Positions 24,716 to 37,668 of a DNA stretch of 64,000 nucleotides are shown piece by piece. A program made the translations under genes and the position numbers. The notes under the pieces were generated by a model, which was not told where the DNA came from, made no database searches, and saw nothing but the letters and a program-made list of their open reading frames with translations. Position 1 is the stretch's first letter, and each line of letters begins with the position of its first letter. The DNA is from Lithospermum erythrorhizon (Eukaryota > Streptophyta > Magnoliopsida > Boraginales > Boraginaceae): the NCBI GenBank assembly GCA_019722365.1, contig JADFUC010001567.1, forward strand, positions 248,001-312,000, given 5' to 3'.

Positions 24716-26836
24716 AGTTACACACGGTTGATCATCATATAAGTAAGATATTTAATCGCATCTGCCTATATAAAAAATGTATTTAAGGCATTTCACACTT
24801 CATTTCATTAACTAACACACGGGTGCGATCATTTAACCCTACCGAAAGTATTAATTACGCTTCGCTTGATTTGATTTTTTTCTATTTTACATATTTGACT
24901 TGATTTGATTTTGAATTCAAATATTAAAACACTACAATAAAAAAGCACTTGTGAGGACACTTCCTAAAAGCACAAAGAGGGCACAAAAAATATCATTATA
25001 GATCGCACCCTCTAAGCATTTTTTAACTTGCAGGCGTTATTTCAAGACTCTCTAAGCATCTAGTAGGCGTAGAACACTTTCAGCCTATGTCAATAATTTG
25101 TAACCTGCTTAATTTGTTAGTATAGACATTTCTTATAAACAAACACAAAGACAAATACGTAAGGTAATATAAAAAACAAATCAAAATACGCTAAATCATA
25201 ATTGCCAAAATTTCATTCAAAACATAACCCAACAAACATCAAGTCAAATGTATATCAATGTATCTAGGTGTTTACAAACACCATTAATAATCGAGGCATT
25301 ACAAAATTTTGAAGCTCCTCATTCTCTATCTAGAATGTTCTTGAGATATCTATTGCGGTGACATACCATACCATCCTTCCCGAACTCGAGTAACTCATCA
25401 TTCAAGTAAATATCCGACAACCACTCTTCTGAGGATAACAAAGAAAAAGTTATATATACACTTCAATAATACTTCAATGTTTATCTATCAAAATCCAAGT
25501 ATTAAAAAAAAAGACTTATTACCTAAAGAAAGACTGCATCTGCCGGATTCTAAGATATCCTCAATAAACAAAACGTACATAGAATCCACAATATGTCAGA
25601 TTCTCACCCCGCTCGGACACTGATACAATCATTCAAAACCAAAGCTTATAACCTGAATGCACAATAACCAAATTATCAAGGCTGTAAAATGTAAGATATA
25701 CCTCTACGCTAACCCAATGATTTTGGCTCAACATCTTTCTACTTACAATACTTTATTTTTTGGTACCACGATATGCATTCATAATAGTACAATAAACAAA
25801 TACATAATAAGAAATAATAAAAATAAGATAATATATATATTTATATTGTGGCCATAATCAAATGAATAATTGCTGGTTTTTTGCGCGATATCACGCCGGA
25901 AAGAGTGATACCTGCAGTAGATCCATATTTAGTACGCGCAAGTCGCCATGAGAGATAAACGAGAACCTACTCCGACACCACAAATAAGTCATTTCATCAA
26001 CCAAATACACATCACACAAGTATATCCTCTTCAATAGAAAATATATTAATAACTATATATTGTAAATAGATCTTTGAAACATTTAAATGGGTAGATATTG
26101 TTATCATTACCTATGTAAATGCATATAGTGGTAGCACTTAACTACAATCACGCGCGACCACCTCTTCACGTTGTCAATAGAATACGGTCAACGTAAGCTT
26201 CACCCCATAACAACTCGCATTTGAACTTCAAACGAATCACCTTCTCTGATTGTACCCCAGCATTTAAACTTACAAAAATCAAAGTATGTACGATGGTCGA
26301 TGTCACCCCTCGAGGATGTTTCGGCTTCCTCCGAATAACCGAGCCGGATGTGACTGAAAGAATTTCTTCTTTACTTTGTAAGTCAGTTCCTATTGAAACT
26401 TCGAGGCTTGAAAATCGGTTTCACTATTTAGCGTGAATGACAAACTAATCATATATCAAGTTATCACAACTAATCATATAATTTATTTTCTCAGGTATCT
26501 TTCTTTGTGTGAAAACCAATCTACTAAAGCCATTCAACAAATGTACCTAATGCATCACCTACAAGAAATATCTCGCTCAACAATCTGACGTGGTAAAAGA
26601 TGTACCTTCATGGCCGTGGACACCTCTTTAAAAAAACAAACTCTCACTGGGTCAACTTTCAATTGATATTATGAATTTTCTCTGCCTTTTACCACATACT
26701 AATCTCGGCCCAACCTTAGAATACGATGCGAATCCACCTAACATGTCACAAAGACTCTCACCCTAAAGAAAAAATTATTATAAACATGACTTAATGATTT
26801 AAGCAGCTACTAGTACCCCAAAATAACAGTTATCAC

Positions 26837-26995
26837 AACTCATAGTCACAATATCACAATACTTCATATATCATCAACTCATAGTCACAATATCACAATA
26901 CTTCATATATCATCAACTCATAGTCACAATATCACAATACTTCATATATCATCAACTCATAGTCACAATATCACAAATCATAGTCACAACATCAC
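26837..26995. repeat. 39-bp tandem repeat, about four copies
   Basis: Units start at 26837, 26876, 26915 and 26954, exactly 39 bases apart, and the first three are essentially identical. The unit contains the words tcatagtcacaatatcac and ttcatatatcatc. The last copy is partial and runs into a shorter variant to about 27000. The array lies inside the CACTA element. Confidence 0.92.
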
Positions 26996-27559
26996 AACTC
27001 AACTCAACATATAACATCAATAAAAGTATTAAAGAAATACATCCGAATTAAATCCGGGGACCAACCTGCAGGCAACTTCCCTCGACCGCTCTTGGCTACC
27101 AGAAAACCCGTTGAAGCGTGCGGCCATCTTCGCCTAATTTGTTATATTGGGCGACGCACCTTCAAATCATGATCTTCCCAATGTTATAACTTATGTCGCA
27201 TTTCCAACACCATTTGTTTCCAATTCATGGACCTCGATTTCGAGATGAATCTCGCTCTCTTTCCAAAAAAAATCGGGTCATTGTTACCCCCGTGATCGGG
27301 TCAGAAGTAATTTCGTCCGTAGTACTCTTCTTCATGACATTTTCCAAGACATCGTTTCTAATTACCTATAAAGAAATTCTTCATCCGTAGTATCGGTAAT
27401 TTCATGCAATTATGCATTTAGATTATTTCCACATAAAAACATAAGTCTTAAATTAGATATGCATCGCTTTTAGAAATTACTCCTTCATCCACTATTCGCA
27501 TTAATTACTGTGATCTTCTCCCATCTCGCAACTTCTCGAGCTTCCTTCCACAACATTGG

Positions 27560-28011
27560 CCAGTTGTCACCCCATGGCTCATTTTCAATTTTGTCTTTCT
27601 ACTGGTTTCAAGAATGAAATAAAATTATCTAAGTTTTTAAAAATATGTATAAAAAAATATATTGAATATAAAAAAGTAGCTTACAATTTGTTCCCTGAAT
27701 TGAGCATAACCCAAAGCACCCAATCTTGACAAACACCTCTTATTTTTTGCGCTTTGTGAATTCGATTCACTCAATTGCTACATAAAATAACAATTAGTAT
27801 ACAATACTACACTAGTGTAAATTTCTATGTTTTTAAGTGCAAATCTAATTACCTTAAATCTTTGCCCTCCAACCTCTTCTACAAATCCTTCCCAGCTTTT
27901 TTCCACAACCTTAAGCTTGTTATATCTCTGAGGTTTCAAAATAGGATTACCTTCACTATCGTAGCATTCTTTGGATAACTTTGCACGAAAACTCTGTGCC
28001 GTTTTTGCCAC
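27560..28011 (-). pseudogene. Possible second CACTA ORF remnant
   Basis: A minus-strand frame (28011 to 27778) gives 77 residues beginning MAKTAQSFRAKLSKE and containing the phrase VEKSWEGFVEEVG. Basic, Lys/Arg-rich sequence of this type downstream of TNP2 in a CACTA element is reminiscent of the TNPA/plant transposase (Ptta/En/Spm) accessory protein. No full domain is left, and the identification rests on position and general character. Confidence 0.35.
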
Positions 28012-29199
28012 CTTTTCATAGTCATATCAATATGACTCTTATCAAACTCAAAACAAAGCTGCATGAAAATATAATTTAATTAACTTATATCACATAAATA
28101 TATCCATATGTATACATGCATATGTTTATATGTAATCCATACAATCCAAAATTCAACAAACAAGCCTTTCCATATTTTTTGCTTCAAGACCATCTCAGAC
28201 GACAATTATTATCTCACAAAGTGATCATCGAATCCAGCAACCAAACCAATATATTCACCAAATGCGACTTGCTTGGGCTAATTGGCCGACCATCAATACT
28301 GAAATTGACCTATAAGTAATAAATACACTTAAAATAGTTAGTAAGTGACAAGAACTCCAACGTATAAACAAATGAAAATGTATAGAATATATTTAGAACA
28401 ACATATACTAAATTTGATCCCATTATTTCATTCAATAACGTTTTCATTGAAACAATTCCTTTTTACCTCCACCTATTCACTGGGACAGATAGTATGTTGG
28501 AACTAAGCACCATCAACATCATCATCGCTAGCATACATAGTGGCATTATTAGAACATTATCTCCTATAATCCTACAAACAAAAAACACATGAAAAATCAA
28601 AAACACAAATATAATATAAAAAATATGAATTAGTTGACATAAATAAACTGAAATATACAAAAAAACAAATAAACACCCACATTTATTTTTCCCTCGTATC
28701 CTTGTGTACTACCAAAATTTCGAACAATGCTATATTGTTTCGGCTCATGGGGTGTCCAACACCTCGTTATGACTGGCCAGATAAAATCACTTTGCATTGA
28801 TATGTCTCTCGATGATCTAACTCCTAAATGGGTCATTCTACATCAGGTCTCTTCAACGCTCTCTCGCATTTATATTCATTAAACTTGTTAGAAAGAAGAA
28901 CACCCACCATTTAGAGTTAACTGATCACTAACGTAAAACACTCGGTTACGAAGCCTAAGTATTTAATAAGTCATCTTTGAACCAACGCTTATTCTAGTCT
29001 ACTCTACAAACCCAATTCATCAACCCGTCTTCCATATTTATTCTCTACCCACATTAGCCAACCGAATACGGGAACTTGAACCGACATAATCCAACTCCCA
29101 TATATGTTCAATCACACCATAAAACTATTCTGGCATAAATCGGGTTTATGTCTTTAGCATTAATGATTTCTAGTTCCTCGGCTGCGTGACTCCACTGCT

Positions 29200-31441
29200 T
29201 CCGCGTAGACCTTTTCATCTTGTTCTTTGGTGTAACGCAGTACCTACTGGAGCAGCGTAGACTATACGAAAAAACGCAAGTATACGCAGTAATTTCTTGA
29301 TAGCCATTTCTGATTGCATTCGAACAGAAGCTAAGATTTTTACATTTAACTGTTAAGCCATATGATTTTCAAACAATGAAATGAAAGTACGACAAGCCTC
29401 TTCGCAAGTCACCCCGCTTCCCCGCCTCGGATTGTCTTCATGTAGTAATTTTATAATGGCGAGTACTTTCTGCATGTCAACGTATGACTTAACCTCATCC
29501 GTGTTGCTTAGAAAATGTGCACTTGTCTAACTTTACCCTTCTACAACTATCAATTCTCCACATACACCACTTACCTCAAGCATTAATTTAATTTGGTGCA
29601 CTGGAACACCTATGTTCTCTAAATTTGTCATATACTCAGCAAAATTCCACAGCTTCTTCCGTTAAGTACCTCTCACCGATACAACCCTCTGATCAATTTC
29701 TGTTTTTGACATATCCCTTCAAAACTTTCATATACCTTCTGTAAGTGGGTACATCCACCTCAAGGTCGGTTCACACTCTTCTATCTCTCAACTAAATGAA
29801 ACGCCAAGGCAAATTCATAATATCAAAGAAAGACGGTGGAAAATACATTTACATCACACAAAGGATCTAACAATTTTAAATTTGTAAATTGGTAATTTAT
29901 CAGGATCAATCACCTTGCTACAAATACTCTTAAAGAATAAACATAAATTTGTAATTGTTACACATTCTTCCTTAGGTAGAATAGACCGTATTGTCACTAA
30001 AATCAAATTCTCCATGAGGATATGACAATCATGTGACTTCAACACTTTCATCTTTAAATCTTTTAACAAAACTATACTTCCGATGTTTGATGAATAACCC
30101 TGAGGAACCTTAATCGATCTCGCAGTCCTACGTAAAACTTTTTCCCCTTCTACAAAGAGTACTCGCAAATAAGCGCAATATGCTTCAGATCCATCTTTAC
30201 GTGTCTTGCCCTTCTTTATTCCCAATCAGATCAAGTCCTTCTAATTCTCTCAGATCTTTGCTTTTAATTGTGTTCCAATAACGATACAAACTTTCAAAGG
30301 ATATTTTCTCTTCACATAAGGTCTATGAAATGCCTAACAACGCAAATCCTTCCAATAAGTCAACCCCCGTAAAAATCGAGCATTTCTTAAACCCCTAGAC
30401 GGCAATTCCACTTAGAATTTCCCTTCCCCAATGGAAGTCAGTAAGTTCTTTACCTTATCAAATACCTCTTGGTCCATTCAAATAGGATGAGGTCCACAAT
30501 TTTCACATTTTCCGTCAAAACATCGTCGCCTCCTATATCCATGCTCCTCGCTTGATCTATACACTCGGGGGCATGCCATTTTATTTTTACACTATATCCG
30601 CATAAATTTCCATGCTGTGAAAGTCATTCACTGCTCCAACAACATACCAAATCAAGCTGGTTTTCTTTAACCCATATACATCTACACCTCTTCTCCCACA
30701 ACAATTTCAAATCTTCAATTAAAGGTGTCAAATATAACCAATATCGTCACAGTTGTTTAGGTCCTCGTATATCGTAGACAACATCAAATATTTACGCTTC
30801 ATGCATAGCCAAGACGGTAATTATACATTACAAAACTACCGCCATGTACTCATGCGAGAGGTACTCAATTCTGGCGAGGATTCATTCTATCCGGATTTAA
30901 TAATACAAACCGTAAGTTTCTAGGTTCACCGCAATTTCAAAATTTCAAGATCAAAAGCCTTCCATTGACGCATCCAGTATATTAAGCTTTCCATCTTTTT
31001 ACCCCTTTCATCGAAATGCCATGTTAATTTCTTTCTCGCATAATCTATACTGATACATAATGTAGCCTAAGTATGGGGTGAAAAATAATACATCACTTTG
31101 AACGGGGTGTATTCTCTCTTCTTATAACGAGGAGCATTACACGTGGACATTCTTTCAATGATGCATATTCTTTCAAATAATATGCAATCGTTTCACACAT
31201 GATGTATCCTTTCGTGTTTCAAATCCAATCAACCGAGTACTTATTTTGCATCATAAGTTCTTCGAGGCAACACATTATCATTAGACAACAATTCTTTAAC
31301 CTTACTCAACAGGTCTGTCAAAGATGAATCAATCCATCCATGTTTGACTTTTAAATTGTACAAGGTAATAACTACATCTAATTTGGTAAACTTATCCATC
31401 CTGGCCAAAGGTTTCTCCGCATCATCTTTTAACCTCTCCAC
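29200..31441 (-). pseudogene. TNP2-type CACTA transposase remnant
   Basis: Several minus-strand fragments match the TNP2 (En/Spm) transposase in the correct order. The N-proximal part (31441-31241) reads ...KFTKLDVVITLYNLKVKHGW... and ends LPRRTYDAK, as in the family start. Around 30.67-30.73 kb is a broken copy of the PLIEDLKLLWEEG region. The fragment 30225-29854 carries the family signature LKSHDCHILMENL followed by ILPKE and LCLFFKSICSKV. Further downstream (about 29.6-29.8 kb) is a relic of the RWMYP segment. Frameshifts and stops separate the blocks. In life the protein would bind the CACTA ends and excise the element. Confidence 0.8.
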
Positions 31442-33494
31442 AATTCAAGATGATCAATCACCTTCGATCAATACCTCGTATTTCTTCTACATTATCCTTT
31501 ACGTCACACTCTCATCGTAATTCACTAACAACTTAAATCTAGAATACCCCTTCCGTATCATCCCTCTGCCTCTACCTGCTACTCATCATGTTGCCATTAC
31601 ATATCAAATGCTCTTCTCCAGATCATCCTCGCCTACCGACAACACCAATTTATGTCTCGGCCGAACCGGCTGTCAAGAATATATACGAATAAGAACGAGT
31701 ATCGCCTCACAAATTCCAATATACTAAATACTAGGTCTTTTTCTTTAATCCTTAATTAACTACAATTAAAGAGTAAATTTAAATCTGTGACTACTTAACT
31801 AAATCACAAAAAAGAGAATCTTACTTAATATTCGAAGTATACTGGGGACACACGATTTCATCTATCAATGATTTAACTTACCTAGTAGTTATTTATTAAT
31901 TCATAACAAAAGCATTCCTATACGATCGATACATTTCTCGGCTAATACCAATTTAAGTCTCCTAAGAAACTAACTATATCTCTATGATACTTCAAAATAG
32001 AGATCTTTTTATGAACATATGCTTATTAAATTGCACATGGTGAATACCATCTCTATGGTAATTGAAACATGTGTCTCCGGACATAATCTCGTAGTCGACA
32101 ACCCTATTTCTAAAGAATTAATCACTTTATATGAACGACTTAATATCGATATCAAGATATTAAATACTAATTATGCACACACCTAATTGGCGAAACTAAT
32201 TAAATTAACTCCGAGAAATCAAATCATCCGATCCAACTACATCACGGTCCTAATCCAATAAAATTAGTTCATAATAAAATATAAATACATACATGAAATT
32301 AACGGCATTCATCCTTACAATAAAATATCTTGAATTAAAATTATTCGAACCAATTAAAAGCAATCAACTCCAAATTTGCCTTTTGTGCACAATATGTAAT
32401 TAACTTCAATTGCTTCTCGCTACCTTTCCAACTAGCCAAAAAGCCTCCAACAAAGATGACACTTTTTCTGTAAATTGCATATCCCTTTTCGCCTAACTCC
32501 TCCTCTTTATAGTCAGCTATAACCTAATATTAATGTAGCGAATCACTTATTCTGACTTAATTCATGTAAATTTTAATGATCGCTCATATCTCAATTCAAA
32601 GCCCGATTCCTTCACTTTAACCGATAATCGCTTAACTCAATAAACGAAAATAAAGCCAAGAATTATATCGGATTAAGGTAAAAATAATATCAGCTAATAC
32701 ACAATTAGGGCCTCAAAACACTATATAATAAACACTTATCATCTACCCACTAGATTTAAACACTTCCAACAAGGACACATGGAATCTCTACATTTATTAG
32801 AGCAAACCTAACAAACTCCTCTGTACACCATTTTCATTCTTGCAGACAAATCCATCTGAAACCATCCAATTTCATCCATAATTACTTAATACAAAATATG
32901 AAACTATGAATTACACAAACAAATTAAACATCATACCAAACAAACATATCCAACAATTCGAAACATAAATCATATACATGCTAGTACTTGAAACTATGCA
33001 ATTTACTAAAATTAGATAATCATAAACCAACAAATTTTTATATAAAGAATGGTCAACAATCATATATGAACAAACTTTTATACAAAAATGAGTAAACTAG
33101 CTTACTTTATTAAAAATACAAAATCAACTACTTGACAGGTGTAACTCTTAATCAAACTAAAAACCATCCAAGGCAATAAAATGGATGACAAATAGAAACA
33201 TTTGATTTTAAACTTTACAAATACATTCCAATCAGAGAATCCATTTGTAAGAAGAAGTGCAATTATAAATCTGCAAGAATCTATGTTAAGACGATCATAG
33301 TAGAAGTGAACTCAAAAATGTATTATCTCTTATAGAAGTTTAGTGGAAATCTCATAAATATTGTCGATTTATCATTAAAGCAGTTAATCAAGAACTCTTC
33401 TCAATCACACTTCTTTGCTAAGCATCTGGAATCACTAATTACTCATTATATTAATAGCATCACTAAAACAACAATATAATTATTATCATTAATG

Positions 33495-34510
33495 GTTTTT
33501 TTTTCAAAGATTAGACATAATTGTCGGAAATGGATGAAAATTGATTCCCTTTATTATGTCCGCGGCGACAATTGTATATCAATTCATTTACTGTGTCAAG
33601 TTAAACGTGATTACCGGAACTTAGTGTTCACCTTTAGTAATTGTATATTACTAGCTGGTTTCATGATAATTTAAGGGTTGTTTATCGCTAGATCTTACTA
33701 TTAATCGTTATAATAATAGTAATTCCACAATTATTATACAACTTACTATTATCCGAGTTTCAAGTCACACACATACAAAGGATATTCTAATTATATTTCA
33801 TACATAAAATTAAACGAGATCAGAATCGAGAGATATATCTTCTAACATATATATTTGTCAAATATATATTGATTAACATCAATTGGTTAAACTGGCAAGT
33901 TTAATCAATTAAGAAATTGAAATTGATGAATAACTTGGATAAGTTATTTGATAGTGACGTTAGTATTTTAATTGGACTTATTAAGTTAATTGAAATAGAA
34001 CAACTCACTGGGTTGACTATTATTTGATTAGAAGCACATAATCTATCTAATTGCTAACGAGTTAAACCGATTTTTAACGAAGTCGCTTAACGGGCAGTAA
34101 AATTAGCAAATGGTATTTAAAGAAAGAGACAAGGGTTTTTCTATTTCATGAAATCATAACCCTTACCTCCCTCCCAAACCACAGCCTTCCTCCATTCTGG
34201 AAGAGATTTTTCTTCCATTTGTTCATCAAAATCACAAGTTCAAGTTTCCCGACCCGATTCCTCCCGGTGTGTACACCCAGAGACATCTTTTGGTGTCGGG
34301 ACAAACGACTGAGAGATTTTTGCAAGTGGGATTCACGCGAGTATCAAGCCGGCGGCGTTGATTTCTATCTGCCTCTCCACAGAATGTAAGAACTTTTTAT
34401 TCATATTGCATATTATGTGTTTTAGATTAATATATGTCATTTTGAGATCCGGATGCGTGAATTGTGCTTTATCACAATTAAAATTCATAGATTCTAAACA
34501 ATAATATATA
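33495..34510 (+). repeat. LTR-family insertion nested in the CACTA element
   Basis: Aligns in inverted orientation with 47240-48235 over about 1 kb. Shared blocks include TTTATTATG.CCGC (33549 and 48140), the ACTTACTATTAT.CGAGTTTCAAG block (33744-33763 and about 47950-47972), and the TCATTTTGAG.ATCCGG block (34438-34452 and about 47308-47322). The latter part (34140-34390) is C-rich like an LTR or leader region. Neither copy shows gag-pol nearby, so both could be solo LTRs. Exact ends and target duplications were not identified. Confidence 0.65.
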
Positions 34511-35262
34511 AGAAATTCTCTAGTGATAAACTTTTTAAAAGACAAAGGTAACTATCCAAAATAAAACTTCCAAAGACGATTATTTCAATGCTAATTCGAG
34601 AATCCCTTTAGGTGCTTAAGAAAATCCTTAAGATGCTTAAGCCATGTTCTAGTCGTGGCTATTTTATCCGAAACAACGAAAAATAACGAAATTCACCAAC
34701 AATCATCAAATAAACCTCGAAAGCAACAACACCAACTTCTAATTACTCAAAAATAGATAAAATCAAACATTTAGATAAAAAACTCAAATAACACAAATTA
34801 TAATTAAACTATATATACCCCAAATTAACATAAGCAATTAATTTAAATGTGAGTCAAACTATATATATGATTTCGTATTAACATAAGCAATTAAAAATTA
34901 AACTAAAAAATGAAAAATAAATAAATATTAAAATAAATGAAAACTAATTACTCGTAAGGCGTGAGATCAAGTGATAAGTTTCTGAATAAGTAATGGAGGA
35001 GGAACAAGTGGGGCGACATGAATGAGTGGGCACGATGGTCACGAGAGTAGAAATGCGAGCTGACACATGAGATCTCGACGACTATGAGAAAGCTAAGAGG
35101 GGGGGACCGCACTGCATGCAATACGAACGCTGGTTTTTAAAATTTGTATTATTTAATTTTTTTTTTTAATAATTTGCTTAGAGGGCGCTTCTAAGTGCTT
35201 CTTAGATGGCGTTTACCAAATGTTCTCTGCAGTTTTCGCTTCAAAGCCGCTTTTCAGTGAAA

Positions 35263-36142
35263 CAAACCATTGATTTGGGGTTGAAACCATTTTTTGGCTT
35301 CAGTATTTGATTTGATTTGGCATTTCGGATCGAATATTTACAAATAGTTTTATATGCTATTATAAAAAACTGTTATAAGGTATGGTTTATTTGAATGGGC
35401 AGGTGGCTCCATTTGATAACTCTGACTATTAAATTTTATAAATGCATGGGCTGTCTAATTATTTCAAATTTTACAAGCTTAAACCTGACGGTGTTCGTTA
35501 CTGATCGGTAATAGTTTTGATCCGATTCGAACAAATCCAAAATCAAGGCTTGATTTGATATTCGACCGACAAATCGAGCCTAAATTAAGCTTTTTTCTTG
35601 TTTTAATCAAATATTTGTGCTCACCTGTAGCCTCTACTAACACACATCAGACGCAATATTTGCTTTGTTACACGCTTTACTGAATTACGTGAAAAGATAA
35701 TTATACCCTTTATAAAGATCACGCTACTAAATTTTGTAAGCTCCTAAATTGTGACCTCGGGTCCCAAAAGAATTATTTTATAGAATTTGTTTAAAAAAGT
35801 ATCTGTGGAAATCAGTAAGGGCATTTCCCTACCATGTGTTGATTAAATGGTCGAGGCATGGGTGTAGGGATTGTGCCTATTAATGATCATAAACAACTAG
35901 TGTGGGCAATTACTCCAATGTTTCAAAAAAGTTAGCCAAGTTTGAATTTAATGATTATATTTTGAATTTTAAATTTAAATATTTATGTTTATGTTATAAA
36001 ATTATTTGATTCAAATCAAATTTATTTGTGTTAAAGTGTTGACAGTTTCTTTTGGATGGAGAGAATATTACACAAAAAAATTGAAATGATAATACAATTA
36101 TCAAAAAGAAGATGGTTATAATTATCAACAACCAACAAGAGC
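35263..36142. other. Intergenic DNA upstream of KCS
   Basis: AT-rich, with no recognisable gene or repeat family. It would contain the promoter-proximal region of the KCS gene in its last few hundred bases. Confidence 0.5.
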
Positions 36143-36148
36143 TATAAA
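36143..36148 (+). promoter_or_regulatory. Putative TATA box of the KCS gene
   Basis: TATAAA lies 140 bases before the preferred start codon at 36283. Transcription would then begin near 36175, downstream of the first in-frame ATG at 36154, which argues against that upstream start. Confidence 0.5.
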
Positions 36149-36282
36149 ATTTCTTGAATGCAAAGTCGTTGGCTTCTGGCAAACTGGCAATATATATGAT
36201 CATTGTAGATCACCCTAAGTTGCCATCAATTTCTGCTGATAACAATTACTTCAATACTTCCATAATAACTTGTGCAAGTGTT

Positions 36283-37668
36283 ATGGCTCACTTCTTGAAA
36301 ATTTCATCTCTATTCCTTTTGTATTTAGAAGCTATAGTTATCGTTACAAAAGAAGAACCAGTTTTATATCACCAACTAATTATTTCTTGTTTTCTTGTGT
36401 TATTATTCACTTTTAAGTCATTTCCAATCTTCAAGCATGAAGCAATCTACCTTGTTGATTTCTCATGTTTCAAACTACCAATTTTCTCCAGAGCTGCTTC
36501 ATCAACATATATTGAACATGCAAGATTAGTTGAATTTTGGGACAAGAAAACACTTTCTTTCATTGAAAATGTGCTTAGAATATCAGGACTAGGTGAAGAA
36601 ACTCATTTACCACCAAGTTTGCATTATATTCCACCAAAATCAAGCCATAAAGATGCTATTGAAGAAGCCCACATGTCACTTTTCTCCGCCTTCAATGATC
36701 TCCTGATGAAAACGAAGTTATCCCCATTTGATATTGACATACTTATTGTCAATTGTAGTGGCTTTTGCCCTGTTCCATCTCTTTCTGACATTATCGTCAA
36801 CAAATTTTTGCTTCGAGAAGATGTAAAATGCTTCAATTTAAGTGGAATGGGATGTACTGCAGGATTGATGGGCATGGACATGGCTCAAAACATAATGAAA
36901 ACCCACCCGAATTCGAATGCTGTTATTGTGAGTACAGAGATCTTGTCCACAGGTTGGTACCCTGGTCTAAATCGCTCCATGATGCTTTTGAATTGTACAT
37001 TTAGATGGGGTGCTTCAGCAATCTTGATTTCCAACAAAAGAAAATATAGAAATTTTGCAAAATATGAACTTGTTTTGGCCTTGAGAAATCAAAGAGCCTT
37101 TGATGATACAGGATATTATGGTTCTTATCGTGAAGAAGATTCAGAAGGGGTTACAGGTTTTACAGTAAAAAAAGAGGTATTTGAGGCACTAAAAGAAACT
37201 GTGAGATCTAATGTTACCATTCTTGCATTAAGTATTCTGCCATTTTTTCAAATAGTTTTGTATGGCATTTCTATATTCTATAGAAAGTTCATTCACAGGA
37301 CTAGTGACAATTATGTGCCGAATTTCAAGACAGCTATTCAACATTTTTGCTTGGTTCCATCTGGAAAACCAATCATAAAAGTAACTGCTGAAGTGCTTAA
37401 ACTTGGAGAGGATTATACAGAGCCTGCAATGATGACATTGCACAGGTTTGGAAACCAATCTTCGTCGTCGATTTGGTATGAATTAGCTTACATGGAAGCT
37501 AAGGAACGAGTGAAACCAGGAGATAAAGTTTGGCAGCTTGCAGTTGGATCAGGACCTAAATGCATTAGTTTGGTCTGGAAATGCAATAGGACTATTGCAG
37601 GTGATGAAGCTCAAAGAGGACCTTGGGCAGATAGCATTGACAACTATCCTATATTGAAATCATGTTAA
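36283..37668 (+). CDS. 3-ketoacyl-CoA synthase (KCS), divergent active site
   Basis: Single-exon gene of 461 residues in the FAE1/CUT1 family. These ER-membrane enzymes condense malonyl-CoA with a long-chain acyl-CoA, the first step of very-long-chain fatty acid elongation for waxes, cutin/suberin, sphingolipids or seed oil. The N-terminus has two hydrophobic segments. The FAE1_CUT1-type domain follows, with the nucleophile in NLSGMGCTAG (Cys191), then the C-terminal part with LHRFGNQSSSSIWYELAYMEAK (Asn391). The usual IHAGGR segment, which carries the catalytic histidine (FAE1 His391), reads LVPSGK here, so that histidine is a valine at about 358; the broken copy has the same change. I chose the Met at 36283 over in-frame Mets at 36154 and 36196 because homology to the paralogue begins there and because of the TATA position. 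It may be a divergent KCS subclade or a non-catalytic partner; substrate is unknown. Confidence 0.9.
   Translation: MAHFLKISSLFLLYLEAIVIVTKEEPVLYHQLIISCFLVLLFTFKSFPIFKHEAIYLVDFSCFKLPIFSRAASSTYIEHARLVEFWDKKTLSFIENVLRISGLGEETHLPPSLHYIPPKSSHKDAIEEAHMSLFSAFNDLLMKTKLSPFDIDILIVNCSGFCPVPSLSDIIVNKFLLREDVKCFNLSGMGCTAGLMGMDMAQNIMKTHPNSNAVIVSTEILSTGWYPGLNRSMMLLNCTFRWGASAILISNKRKYRNFAKYELVLALRNQRAFDDTGYYGSYREEDSEGVTGFTVKKEVFEALKETVRSNVTILALSILPFFQIVLYGISIFYRKFIHRTSDNYVPNFKTAIQHFCLVPSGKPIIKVTAEVLKLGEDYTEPAMMTLHRFGNQSSSSIWYELAYMEAKERVKPGDKVWQLAVGSGPKCISLVWKCNRTIAGDEAQRGPWADSIDNYPILKSC

Larger units (their letters stand above)
24930..35259 (-). mobile_element. CACTA (En/Spm) DNA transposon, about 10.3 kb
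   Basis: The left end reads CACTACAATAAAAAAGC, the family terminus. The right end, ...GCTTTTCAGTG, is its decayed inverted counterpart. Both ends are bordered by AAA (24927-24929 and 35260-35262), fitting the 3-bp target duplication of CACTA elements, although AAA is weak evidence in AT-rich DNA. Subterminal DNA on the two sides shares inverted words such as CCCTCTAAGCA (about 25009 on the left, and the reverse complement at about 35176 on the right). Inside, minus-strand TNP2-type transposase remnants lie at 29.2-31.4 kb. All frames are broken, so the element is no longer autonomous. It carries a later LTR-type insertion (33495-34510). Confidence 0.85.

Noticed and set aside
26837..26995. 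CRISPR-like array
   Set aside because: Units are contiguous with no unique spacers, in plant nuclear DNA; an ordinary tandem repeat.
31671..32720. Possible 1.05-kb LTR with TG...CA ends inside the CACTA element
   Set aside because: The borders fit TG/CA but no target duplication or second copy was found in the window.
36154..36282. Upstream in-frame ATG giving a 504-residue KCS
   Set aside because: A TATA box at 36143 places transcription start after 36154, and homology to the paralogue begins only at 36283.
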